The notes beneath the pieces are model-generated. The model did no database searches, was not told the DNA's origin, and saw only the letters and a program-made list of their open reading frames with translations. A DNA stretch of 64,000 nt, taken from NCBI GenBank assembly GCA_964633975.1, contig CAZWKX010000006.1:1-64000 (forward strand). The letters are read 5' to 3'. The stretch is from CAZWKX01 sp964633975. GTDB lineage: Bacteria; Actinomycetota; Acidimicrobiia; Spongiisociales; UBA11373. The translations under genes and the position numbers were made by a program. Positions 15,887-24,548 of this stretch are shown here, one piece after another (the stretch's first letter is position 1; each line of letters starts with the position of its first letter).

Positions 15887-17335
15887 CTACGGGGTGGTGG
15901 AGTTCCGGTCCAGGAAGTCGTAGACCGCGGTGATGTCGGCACTGGGGAAGGCGCCTGTGGGCATGGCGGCAGGAACATGGCTGTGAGCGCTGGGCGAAGC
16001 CCACACCTGGCCCTGCCAGCGGGCCGCCGACGCGATGCTCGGCTTTCTGCAGCAGGGGCCGTCGGGGCAACGGGAGACGGCGTGCCGTGTGGTGTCGGAG
16101 CCACGGAAGGCGTCGGCGTCCTCGGCTGTAGTGCCGACCGTGATGGCGTGGTGGCTGTCGCTGTCGGCTTCCAGGTGTGTTATGCACCAGAACGTGCCCT
16201 TGGGGGTGTCGGTGTACTGGTGGTGCACGGCGAACTTGTCGGCGCTGTGGAACACCTGCCGTGTGCCCCATTGGCGACAAAGGCGCTCGCCCTCGACACC
16301 GCCGTCGATGGCGGTGGGGAATGGCACCCCGTCGTTCTCCATCGCCTTCCAGATGACTCCCTGAGCATCCGAACGCACGAGATGGGTTCGAATGCCCAGG
16401 AACCGGGTGGCGAGGTTGACGAAACGATGGGCGGCGGTCTCGTACGTCACGTAGAAGAGCTCCTTGACGTCGCCTACCGACAGATCGCTCTCGGAGCGGG
16501 CGCTTCCCAGGAAGGGGACCGCGCCGCTTTGTGGCACCAGCACGGCGGCGGCGAAGTAGTTGCACTCGATCCGTTGCCGCAGGTGCTCGAAGAACGACGA
16601 AGGCTCCTCGTGATCGAGGGCGAAATGGCCGAGTGTCTGCAGGATGACGGCGCGCGCCGATCGGGTTCTCAGCGCGTCACGCTGGGGAATAAAGATGCGG
16701 CGGCGGCGAAGATCCGTGACCGACCTCGCCGAGGCGGGCACGTCTTGCACCTGCTGGATGGTAAAGCCGAAGTGGGAGGCCAGATCGTTGAGCACGCGCT
16801 GGGGAAGGGCACCGGTCCCGGCGTAGCCCACTGCCGCCAGCGCCTCGGCGGCCAGCTTCTCGATGGGCCCCAGGTAGAAGTCGTGCTCGCGCATCTCGCG
16901 CCGAAGTGCGATGTTGGCGGCGCGAGCATCGGCAACCGCCGGTGTCGCCGGCATGTGGACCCGCTTCAGCTCTTCGTAGAGCGTGAGCAGATGCTCGAGC
17001 ATCTGGTCGTCGACTGCAGCAGTCGCCTTGACGTAGGGGAGGCGAAGTTGGCGGTAGAGAGGCTCCTGCTGGGCGCGCTCCAAACCAACCTCGAGGCGAG
17101 ATCTGCGATCGGGCAGCTCGGCGCGCAACAGGTCGGCGGTTCCGACGTCGAGGGCCTGCGCGAGGAGGTCGATGAGCTCGGCACGAGGCCGCCGTTTGCC
17201 GCTCTCGAGCATGGAAAGGTACGGGGCCTGTTTGTCGACCCTGGCGCCGAGCTGCTTGAGGGTGAGACCCCTGGTCTTTCGGTAGTGGCGCAGCCTGCGC
17301 CCGAAGACGAGGGGATCGAGGGTGAGCAAACCCAT
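15887..17335 (-). CDS. RamB-like XRE-family regulator of carbon metabolism
   Basis: A 482-residue protein. An N-terminal XRE helix-turn-helix (RKTRGLTLKQLGARVDKQAPYLSMLESGKRRP) is followed by an ImmA/IrrE-like (DUF955) region with a degenerate metalloprotease motif (LGHFALDHEE), then a DUF2083-type C-terminal part with clustered cysteines (CPDGPCC). This is the layout of RamB, which controls acetate, propionate and glyoxylate-cycle genes in corynebacteria and mycobacteria. ATG 17335 is set by GGAGGAGG upstream. No acetate, methylcitrate or glyoxylate gene is adjacent, so its targets lie elsewhere. Confidence 0.82.
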   Translation of the reverse strand: MGLLTLDPLVFGRRLRHYRKTRGLTLKQLGARVDKQAPYLSMLESGKRRPRAELIDLLAQALDVGTADLLRAELPDRRSRLEVGLERAQQEPLYRQLRLPYVKATAAVDDQMLEHLLTLYEELKRVHMPATPAVADARAANIALRREMREHDFYLGPIEKLAAEALAAVGYAGTGALPQRVLNDLASHFGFTIQQVQDVPASARSVTDLRRRRIFIPQRDALRTRSARAVILQTLGHFALDHEEPSSFFEHLRQRIECNYFAAAVLVPQSGAVPFLGSARSESDLSVGDVKELFYVTYETAAHRFVNLATRFLGIRTHLVRSDAQGVIWKAMENDGVPFPTAIDGGVEGERLCRQWGTRQVFHSADKFAVHHQYTDTPKGTFWCITHLEADSDSHHAITVGTTAEDADAFRGSDTTRHAVSRCPDGPCCRKPSIASAARWQGQVWASPSAHSHVPAAMPTGAFPSADITAVYDFLDRNSTTP

Positions 17336-17529
17336 GGCCGCCTCCTCCGGCAATTCCGGCATTAGTTGCAGAGCGCGAGCCCTTCTTTGCAGTCTACGGG
17401 TGAATTCGCTGGCTTGTTTGTGGGAGCGCGGGCTTTTTCGGCCCGTCACGCAACTCCTTGTCCTGCGAGGCCGGGTCCTGCTCGTCATGCCGACGGGCAC
17501 CGGTCCGCGCCGCCGGGCGCTGCCGGCTC

Positions 17530-18336
17530 CTAGCCCACTTGCCGCTGCCGCGCCGCTTCGAACAGCACGATGCCGGCCGCCATGGCGGAGTTGAGGCTGT
17601 CCACGGAGCCGGGCATTGGAATGAGCGCCTGGAGATCGGCGGCCTCCATCCAGGCGCTGGAGAGCCCGTGCTGCTCGCTGCCGACGACGATGGCCACGGA
17701 GCCGGTGAGGTCGGTCTCCCAGTGAGGGCGTGTGGCCCCGGGAGTGGTGGCTACGGTGCGAACGCCGCGTCGGCGGAGCCAGGCGATGGCATCGGCGGTG
17801 GATGTGACGGCCAGAGGTATGCAGAAGAGGGTTCCCAGCGAAGCTCGCACGACGTTGGGGTTGAACGGGTCGGTGGTGGGGTCGCAGACGATGATGGCGG
17901 CTACGCCCGCCGCCTCCGCAGTGCGGAGCATGGTGCCCAGGTTGCCCGGCTTCTCGATGGATTCGACGACCAGCACCAGGGCGTCTTCGCCCAAATAGAT
18001 GCGGTCGAGGCCGGTGGGGAACTGCCGAGCCACGGCGATCAGGCCCCCGGGCTTGTCCCGGTACGAGGCCTTGTGGAACGGCACCTCGCCGACCTCGACG
18101 ATTTCGGCGCCGCCGGCCGCCAGCCGCCCGACGAGCGCCTCCTCGTTGTGACCCAAGTACAGCTGAGGGCAGGTGAAGATCTCGAGGACTTCGGTTGCCC
18201 CGTCGGCGGCACGGCGAAGCTCGCGGTCTCCCTCGATGAGGAAGAGGCCGCTGCGGTCGCGGTAGCGGCGGGTGCGCAGACGCACGAGCTGCTTGATTCG
18301 CGGGTTCGACGGACTGGTTATCGGGTCGGCGCTCAC
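17530..18336 (-). CDS. TrmH/SpoU-family RNA 2'-O-methyltransferase
   Basis: A 268-residue SPOUT methyltransferase. An N-terminal substrate-binding domain (LFLIEGDREL) precedes the knotted catalytic domain with its three motifs: ESIEKPGNLGTMLRTAEA, IVVGSEQHGLS, and IPMPGSVDSLNSAMAAGI. It probably methylates a ribose in 23S rRNA or tRNA using SAM. The GTG start overlaps the end of the TPM-protein gene by 4 bp, so the two are translationally coupled. The exact target nucleotide cannot be assigned. Confidence 0.9.
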   Translation of the reverse strand: MSADPITSPSNPRIKQLVRLRTRRYRDRSGLFLIEGDRELRRAADGATEVLEIFTCPQLYLGHNEEALVGRLAAGGAEIVEVGEVPFHKASYRDKPGGLIAVARQFPTGLDRIYLGEDALVLVVESIEKPGNLGTMLRTAEAAGVAAIIVCDPTTDPFNPNVVRASLGTLFCIPLAVTSTADAIAWLRRRGVRTVATTPGATRPHWETDLTGSVAIVVGSEQHGLSSAWMEAADLQALIPMPGSVDSLNSAMAAGIVLFEAARQRQVG

Positions 18337-20612
18337 CAGCTGCTTCCGCCGCTAGAGCCGCCTCCAAAACCTCCTCCGCCCCCGAAGCCGCCGAAGGACG
18401 TGCCACCTCCCGAGGATCCCCACGAGCTGCCGCCCCAGGATGATCCGCTGCTGCCGAACCCGCCGCCCCCTCCGAAGCCGCCCCACCACGACTTGCCGTC
18501 GCCGCTCCAGGACTTGTCCTTGTATACCGGCTCCCAGCCGTAGGAGCCCTTGGTCCCCTTGGTGACCGTCCAGTGGTAGTAGAAGAAGGTGAATGGATCG
18601 AAGTCCCCGTAGGTGGCTGGGATGGGCTTGCCGGTCCAAGAGTCGGTTTGCCGGCTTGTTCCCTCGTGGGCCAGCTCGGGGGCGAACCGGTCGGCGTCGT
18701 CGATCTCGGAGCGGGCCAGGGCCTGTCGCTGGGCGGCGTAGGCGAGAGCGAAGGCACGGGGGCCGCGCCTGTCGGAGGCGCCAAAGGCCGCGGCGATGTC
18801 GGCGTAGGAGCCCTGAAGGCCTAGCTTGGCCAGGGCGGAGCGCGCTTCGAGCCAGCGGCGGATCGCCTGTGCCGGCTCCAGGGAGACGGCGAGGATGCCG
18901 GCCACGGCGCGGCGGGTGTCGCGCTCGAGGCCTTGTGCGGTCAGCTCGCGCCGCAGCCCTTCGTAGACCTCGATGCCATCGTCACGGCGGCGTAGCAGGG
19001 CCGCCGTGATCGAGACGGGCAGATGCATCTGGCGTGAGGCCTGGCGCACCCTTTCGATCTCGTCGGGGTCACGCAGGCCGGCAAGGGCGTATTCCACCGC
19101 CTCTGCAGGCGGGCTGTTGGCGGCGCGGCGCTCGCCGTAGGCGGCGAGGAAGTCGTCGACGTTCCCCTCGTCGTGGTTCATGAGCAGCAGGGCGGCAATG
19201 GCGGGGATCTGCAGGCCGTCGCTCTCCAAGGCCTTTCCCTCACCCTCCAGGCGCTGGCGAAGCTTCTCGTAGGATGCGAGGGCGGCATCGGTGTCGTCGT
19301 CCAGGTCGGCCAGAGCGGCGGCCACCGCGGGGCGGGTGACCGACTCGGGGAGGCCTTCGTAGAGGCGACTCAGCCTGTCGGTCTTCTCCTGGGCCGTCGT
19401 GTAGGCGGCATCCAGCTCGTTGAGCGACTGGGACAGCGGAACCGAACCGTCGAGAGCGGCGGCGGCACGATGAAGCCGCTCGCCTAGGTCGGTGACGTAG
19501 GTGGGGCCGATCTCGGTGTCGGTGAGGGCGTCGGATATGGCGTCGGCCGTGCGCTGGCGCGCCGAGGCCACCCGGTGGGGCCGCAGCGCCTCGACGAGGC
19601 GGCGCAGCTCGACCAGGGCAAGGTCGAAACGATCTTCGGCGCGACGGGGAACGTCGAGGGCTTCTCTCGCCGCCGCCTGGACCGCGTCTTCGAGGAGACG
19701 CCGTTCATCGGAGGCGCGCAGCTCCAGGGACACCCGCGTTTCGTCGATGAGACGATCGCGTTCGAGCACGGCCACGGCGCCGCCGTACCAGAGGGCGCGC
19801 AGTGTCTTCTCGTCGCCGCCGCTGTGGCGCTCTATCAGGTTGTTGAGCACGGCGATGGCATCGTCGGTGGGAACTGCGAGGCTGGCTCGCTTGGCCTTGA
19901 TCGAGTACTCCTCGATGAGAGGCATCTCCTGGCCGCTGGCCTCGAGAGCGGCCAGCTCGGCGTCGATGCGCAGGGATCGTTCGTCCTTCAGGCGTTGTGT
20001 GGCGGCCTTGCGGGAGGCGGCGACCGCCCCGGCTCCGCCCGCCGCAACCAACCCGCCGAGGACGATGGCGATGATGAGGCCGGCGTGGCCGCCATCGTCG
20101 CCGGACGCGGGTGCCAGAGACTCGCCGCCGAGGATGGAATCGAGGCTGCCGAGGATGGCGACGATGCCTCCATCGAAGTCTCCTGCACCGAAGAACTCGT
20201 CGCCGGAGGTCGCTACAGCAGTCAGTTGCGCGCTCAAATCCGAGAGGCCGTCTCCGGTGACTATCGCCGTCCGTCGCTCCTCGAGAGCGACGAGCACGAC
20301 GATGCCGTCATCGGCGGCGGCGCTCCCTACGCGCCAGGTGTTCCCAAGGCCGACGGCGAACTGCTGCGGGGTCAGGTCTCCGGAGCTGGAGACGATCACG
20401 ACTGCGATCTCATTCCCATGTTTGGCGATGACCCTTCCGGCGACCTCCTCGAGGTAGGCGTCGTCCCGGATGACACCGGCGGCGTCGGTGACCCAGCCGT
20501 CGCACACAACGCCTTGGTAGACGGGGCAGTCTGCCGGCTCGTCTTGCTGTGCCAGAGCAGAGGCCGGCTGGAGCACGGCGAAGAGGGCGAGCAGAAGTAC
20601 GAGGCGTCTCAC
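18333..20612 (-). CDS. TPM-domain membrane-anchored protein with glycine-serine tail
   Basis: A 759-residue protein. It has a signal peptide (residues 1-22, ending near ALAQ), then a TPM domain (~38-170; VTDAAGVIRDDAYL, DDGIVVLVALEERRTAIVTG). A transmembrane helix follows near 178-200 (LIIAIVLGGLVAAGGAG), then ~450 residues of alpha-helical repeats, and a Gly/Ser/Trp-rich tail of ~60 residues. TPM proteins occur in the envelope and in photosystem repair, with a phosphatase-like fold. The role of the helical part is unknown. GTG 20612 starts the signal peptide. Similar Gly-rich tails are common in bacterial TPM proteins. Confidence 0.82.
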   Translation of the reverse strand: MRRLVLLLALFAVLQPASALAQQDEPADCPVYQGVVCDGWVTDAAGVIRDDAYLEEVAGRVIAKHGNEIAVVIVSSSGDLTPQQFAVGLGNTWRVGSAAADDGIVVLVALEERRTAIVTGDGLSDLSAQLTAVATSGDEFFGAGDFDGGIVAILGSLDSILGGESLAPASGDDGGHAGLIIAIVLGGLVAAGGAGAVAASRKAATQRLKDERSLRIDAELAALEASGQEMPLIEEYSIKAKRASLAVPTDDAIAVLNNLIERHSGGDEKTLRALWYGGAVAVLERDRLIDETRVSLELRASDERRLLEDAVQAAAREALDVPRRAEDRFDLALVELRRLVEALRPHRVASARQRTADAISDALTDTEIGPTYVTDLGERLHRAAAALDGSVPLSQSLNELDAAYTTAQEKTDRLSRLYEGLPESVTRPAVAAALADLDDDTDAALASYEKLRQRLEGEGKALESDGLQIPAIAALLLMNHDEGNVDDFLAAYGERRAANSPPAEAVEYALAGLRDPDEIERVRQASRQMHLPVSITAALLRRRDDGIEVYEGLRRELTAQGLERDTRRAVAGILAVSLEPAQAIRRWLEARSALAKLGLQGSYADIAAAFGASDRRGPRAFALAYAAQRQALARSEIDDADRFAPELAHEGTSRQTDSWTGKPIPATYGDFDPFTFFYYHWTVTKGTKGSYGWEPVYKDKSWSGDGKSWWGGFGGGGGFGSSGSSWGGSSWGSSGGGTSFGGFGGGGGFGGGSSGGSSW

Positions 20613-20678
20613 AGGGTGATCCTCCCGAGCTGGGTACAGGCCGCCATCAACACGATGATGCCGTCACCGGGCGCCGGG

Positions 20679-21779
20679 TCAAAACGATTCGCGCCACCGG
20701 TCGACCCGTGTGGAGAAGCGCTCGACGGCATCGGCGTCGACCTCGAAGCCGAGACCGGGGCGATCCGACAGCTCGATGGCGCCTTCCTCAACGGTCCATG
20801 GATCGCGGAGCAGGTCGGTGGTAAAGAACCGGCGGGGCGGTGCCAGGTCGGCTGGGGCGGTGGTCCCGGGCAGCGTCGCCGCCGCCAGGGCCCCGGCGCG
20901 TCCGATGCCGCTCTCCAGCATGCCGCCGACCCAGGCGCCGGCACCTGCCGCCGCGGCGATCTCCAGCACTTGGCGGCTGGCCCGAAACCCGCCGAGCCGC
21001 GCCGGTTTCACCGCGACCATTGAGCATGCGCCTGCTTCCAGGGCCCTTTGCGCCGCTTGGGGGCTGATGATCGACTCGTCGAGGCAGATCGGCGTCTCGA
21101 TACGCGCGGCAAGCTCTGCACTGGTCTCGGTGTTGTCGGGATCAAACGGCTGCTCGATGAAACACAGGCCCAGGTCATCGATTCTTTCCAGGGCGGGGAT
21201 ATCGGCGCTGGAGAAAGCGCCGTTGGCGTCGATGGCGAGATCGGCGCCTGCGATCTCGGCGGCGACGGCCCGCACCAGGTCCAGGTGGGTCGGCGAAGTC
21301 ACCTTGAGTTTCACCCGGCGATACCCGGCGGCAGCCGCGTCGACGGCGGCCGCAAGCACCTCGTCGGTGGATCCGAAGGGAACCACCGCACCGATGGGAA
21401 TCCTGGGGTCCCGCCCACCGAGGCGCTTCCACACCTGGAGGCCGGCGATGTACCCGGCCAGATCGAGATACGCACACTCCACGGCGAATCGAGCCGATGG
21501 CGACGGGATACCGTCGAGAACCGAGTCGAGCCGGTGATCGTCAGGCACGGAGAGGCCGAGAATCTGATCGGCCGCCTCGGCAAGGGAGCCGCCGGCGGCA
21601 GCGTAGGTGTCGGCGCCGTAGCCGGGGATGGGCCCGCACTCGCCCCATCCTTCGGCACCGCCGGCGCCCAGGCGCACAAGCGCGAGCCGTCGCTCTCTTA
21701 TCTCTGTGGCGGCCGACCGGAAGGGATTATGCAAGGGGACCACGACCTGCCGGATCTCCACCGCGTCGATCAACGTCAT
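20679..21779 (-). CDS. Enolase-superfamily enzyme: o-succinylbenzoate synthase / N-succinylamino acid racemase type
   Basis: A 366-residue muconate-lactonizing subgroup protein. Catalytic residues are visible in order: KxK in VKLKVTS, metal ligands in IDANGAFS, EQPFD and CLDES, and the second lysine in VAVKPARLGG. MenC makes o-succinylbenzoate for menaquinone, but homologues racemise N-acyl amino acids. No other men gene is nearby, so the substrate is open. ATG 21779 has no ribosome site. A TACCAT -10 lies exactly 6 nt upstream, implying a leaderless mRNA. Confidence 0.85.
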   Translation of the reverse strand: MTLIDAVEIRQVVVPLHNPFRSAATEIRERRLALVRLGAGGAEGWGECGPIPGYGADTYAAAGGSLAEAADQILGLSVPDDHRLDSVLDGIPSPSARFAVECAYLDLAGYIAGLQVWKRLGGRDPRIPIGAVVPFGSTDEVLAAAVDAAAAGYRRVKLKVTSPTHLDLVRAVAAEIAGADLAIDANGAFSSADIPALERIDDLGLCFIEQPFDPDNTETSAELAARIETPICLDESIISPQAAQRALEAGACSMVAVKPARLGGFRASRQVLEIAAAAGAGAWVGGMLESGIGRAGALAAATLPGTTAPADLAPPRRFFTTDLLRDPWTVEEGAIELSDRPGLGFEVDADAVERFSTRVDRWRESF

Positions 21780-21785
21780 GGCCCG

Positions 21786-21791
21786 ATGGTA
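21786..21791 (-). promoter_or_regulatory. -10 box of the MenC-like gene
   Basis: TACCAT on the minus strand with 6 nt to the ATG at 21779. No ribosome site lies between, as expected for leaderless expression. Confidence 0.45.
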
Positions 21792-21885
21792 CGCAGCCCG
21801 GAGCCGCTCGCACGGTGGCGCCGGACGCCGGAGCGCCGCGGCCGCCGTCGGGGTCGGCATACGCCCGCGGACGGCCGCCGGAGGT

Positions 21886-23142
21886 TCAGGTGACCCGGCC
21901 GTCTCCGTGGCCGAAGTTCCGATGGGCGCCGCTTTCCAGCGCCTCTCGGAGGGCATCGAGGGCGTCCCATGCCTCGGCGAAGGAGGTGTAAAGGGGAGCC
22001 AGCGCCATGCGGATGACGTTTGGAGGACGGAAATCCGCCACCACCCCGCCCTCGGCTCGCAGCCAGCGGCTCAGTGAGAGCCCTTCGGGATGCACGAAAG
22101 AGAGGTGCGACCCGCGCCGCTCCGGCTCGCGAGGAGTCCCGAGTCCGACCCCAAGGGGGGCAAGCCAGGCATCGTAGAGCTGGAGCATCATTTCGGTGGC
22201 GGCGAGGCTCTTGCGCCTGATTCTCTCGATTCCCGCCTCAGCCGTCATATCGATGCCGATGGCGGCGGCCGACACCGCCAGGATGGGCGGCGAACCGACG
22301 AGGAAACGCTCGATTCCCGCGGCCGGACGGTACTCGGGCTCGAAGGCGAATTGGTCGCCGTGGCCGAACCAGCCCCAGATGGGCTGGCGAAGCATCTCCT
22401 GGAGTTCCCGTCGGACGAACAGGAACGCAGGAGCGCCCGGTCCTGCGTTCAAGTACTTGTAGGTACAGCCGACGGCGAGGTCGGAGCCGGCGCTGTGCAA
22501 GTCGATGGGGACCGCTCCCACCGAATGGCTGAGATCCCACAAGGAGAGCGCTCCGACGCGCCGCGTCTCCTGGTTGATGGCGGCCATGTCGGCAAGGGCT
22601 CCCGACCGGTAGGCGACGTGGGAGAAGCTCACCAGCGCCACTTCTTCGTCGAGCGCCGCGGCCACGTCGGATGCAGTTGGGCCCGCCACGGGATCGGAGT
22701 CGATGAGTCTCAGCTCCATGCCCCTCGCCGCGGCGATGCCCTCGAGCAGGTAGCGATCGGTGGGGAAGTTGCCGGCGTCCGTGGCGACGGCAGTCCTTCC
22801 GGGCATGGCGTCGAGAGTGGCAACGGCCAGCTTGTAGAGGTTGACGGAGGTCGAGTCGGAGAGGGTCACCTCGTCCGGTTCGGCGCCTATGAGGCCGGCC
22901 AGCTTGGCGCCGACACGCTGCGGGAGATCGATCCAGCGCTCCCAGGATTCGACCAGGCCGCAGCCCCACTCGCTGACGAGGGTGAGGAGCAGCTTCTCGA
23001 CCGTCTCCTTCGGCAAGCGGCCCAGCGAATTGCCGTCCATGTAGATGGGTCCCTGGTCGGCGAGCAGGAACCTGTCGCGAAAGGGAGCGAGGGCGTCGGC
23101 CCGGTCCAGGCTTTCGGCATCGGCTCGAGACGGAGGCTTCAT
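21886..23142 (-). CDS. kynU: Kynureninase
   Basis: A 418-residue PLP enzyme. The N-terminal YMDGNSLGRLP, the mid DLSHSVGAVPIDL and the PLP lysine motif CTYKYLNAGPG are all typical of kynureninase. It cleaves kynurenine to anthranilate and alanine. Anthranilate is the TrpD substrate, and tryptophan breakdown through this route can end in glutaryl-CoA, the GcdH substrate, but those genes are 18 kb away. No kynurenine formamidase or tryptophan dioxygenase is in the window. ATG 23142 is supported by family length. It ends 107 bp before the MenC-like gene begins. Confidence 0.92.
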   Translation of the reverse strand: MKPPSRADAESLDRADALAPFRDRFLLADQGPIYMDGNSLGRLPKETVEKLLLTLVSEWGCGLVESWERWIDLPQRVGAKLAGLIGAEPDEVTLSDSTSVNLYKLAVATLDAMPGRTAVATDAGNFPTDRYLLEGIAAARGMELRLIDSDPVAGPTASDVAAALDEEVALVSFSHVAYRSGALADMAAINQETRRVGALSLWDLSHSVGAVPIDLHSAGSDLAVGCTYKYLNAGPGAPAFLFVRRELQEMLRQPIWGWFGHGDQFAFEPEYRPAAGIERFLVGSPPILAVSAAAIGIDMTAEAGIERIRRKSLAATEMMLQLYDAWLAPLGVGLGTPREPERRGSHLSFVHPEGLSLSRWLRAEGGVVADFRPPNVIRMALAPLYTSFAEAWDALDALREALESGAHRNFGHGDGRVT

Positions 23143-23206
23143 GTGGGATCCGGAAGGCGAGGCTCGTGGCGGTGGCCGCCCCACGGCGGAGTCGGCGCCG
23201 CGTTCG

Positions 23207-24412
23207 TCACGTCGAGTGCGACGAGCCGCCCGCGGCCGAACGGAGCGCCTCGACCCGGTCGGTCCGCTCCCAGGAGAAGGTGCCCTCGCCTGCTTCACCC
23301 GGGGTGCGGCCAAAGTGGCCGTGGTACGAAGTCGGCTCGTAGATGGGCCGGAGCAGGCCGAGGTCGGCGATTATGCCCGAGGGCGTGAGCGGGAACACGT
23401 CTTTGACGGCACCCTCGATGGTCGCTTCGTCGATGTTGTGCGTGCCGTGGCAGTCGACCGTCACCGAAGTGGGCTCGGGCATGCCGATGGCGTAGGAGAG
23501 GCGTACCTCGCACTCTTCGGCAAAACCTGCGGCGACGACGTTCTTGGCTATGTACCTGGCCATGTATGAGGCGGAGCGGTCGACCTTCGTGGCGTCCTTC
23601 CCCGAGAAGGAGCCGCCCCCGTGCCGGGCCCAGCCTCCGTAGGTGTCGACGATGATCTTGCGGCCGGTGAGCCCGGTGTCGGCGCCGGGTCCTCCCAGTT
23701 CGAAACGGCCGGTTGGATTGACCAGCACGGTGATGTCGTCGTTCCACCATTGGCCGAGAGTCGGCTTGAGGATGTGTTCGACCGCCGCGCTCTGCAGCTC
23801 GGCGGTGTGGTTGCTCCAGGAGGGGGCGTGCTGGGTGGACAGAAGGACCGAATCGACGGCCACCGGCCTCCTGCCTTCGTAGAGGATGGTCACCTGCGAC
23901 TTGGCGTCGGGGCGGAGATCGGGAATGAGGTCGTCGGTTCGGGCTTGGGCCTGGCGGGCCACGATGTGATGGGCCAGCAGGATGGGCAGCGGCATCAGCT
24001 CGGGGGTCTGATTGGTTGCGTGGCCGAACATCAGTCCTTGGTCGCCGGCTCCAAGCTCTCCGTCGGCGCGGCCGTCGACGCCGCGGGCTATGTCGAGAGA
24101 CTGAGGCTGGATCAGGCTCTCATAGAGAGCTTCTTCGGCGTGGAAACCCTTGTCCCAAGAGTCGTAGCCGATGGCGGCAATCGTGCTGCGCACCACTCGT
24201 TCCAGGGCGGCCTCGTCGGGGATGGAGGAGCCCGAGATCTCCCCGGCTACAACGATGTGACGCCCGGTGACGAGGGTCTCACAGGCGACGCGGGCGTTGG
24301 CGTCGGCCTTGAGCACGGAATCGAGCACGGCGTCGGAGACACGGTCGGCGACCTTGTCCGGGTGGCCCATGGCTACGGACTCGGATGTGTAGCTGTGGAG
24401 CCGCGTCTGCAC
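23207..24412 (-). CDS. metK: S-adenosylmethionine synthetase
   Basis: A 401-residue enzyme making SAM from methionine and ATP. It shows the signatures GHPDKVADRVSDAVLD, GAGDQGLMFGHATN and the P-loop GGGSFSGKDATKVDRSA. The start is GTG 24412, giving MQTRLHSYTSESVAMGHPDK as in the family. A GGAG precedes it. No SAM riboswitch is visible in the 136-bp gap upstream. kynU follows after 64 bp. Confidence 0.97.
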   Translation of the reverse strand: MQTRLHSYTSESVAMGHPDKVADRVSDAVLDSVLKADANARVACETLVTGRHIVVAGEISGSSIPDEAALERVVRSTIAAIGYDSWDKGFHAEEALYESLIQPQSLDIARGVDGRADGELGAGDQGLMFGHATNQTPELMPLPILLAHHIVARQAQARTDDLIPDLRPDAKSQVTILYEGRRPVAVDSVLLSTQHAPSWSNHTAELQSAAVEHILKPTLGQWWNDDITVLVNPTGRFELGGPGADTGLTGRKIIVDTYGGWARHGGGSFSGKDATKVDRSASYMARYIAKNVVAAGFAEECEVRLSYAIGMPEPTSVTVDCHGTHNIDEATIEGAVKDVFPLTPSGIIADLGLLRPIYEPTSYHGHFGRTPGEAGEGTFSWERTDRVEALRSAAGGSSHST

Positions 24413-24548
24413 CTGCTCCGCCTCTGTGTGTTCGGCGGCGAGGATAGCCGTGGCGCGGGGGACTCCGTCGCACCGGCCAGGCGGTCCACAAAACTCCGGG
24501 TGGATCTCCGAAGTGGAGCCTGGCTGGCCCGTCGCCGTCTCCACGGTC

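Noticed and set aside
14462..17365. A 967-codon open frame on the plus strand
   Set aside because: It is antisense to the DnaQ/GIY-YIG nuclease and RamB-like genes, both with intact catalytic or domain motifs. Long antisense frames are normal in GC-rich codon use.
17336..18784. An upstream extension of the RamB-like frame to 965 codons
   Set aside because: The extra part is antisense or out of frame to the rRNA methyltransferase and lacks family similarity; the ribosome site supports ATG 17335.
24413..24548. SAM riboswitch upstream of metK
   Set aside because: The short gap between pntB and metK shows no SAM-I or SAM-II/IV core.
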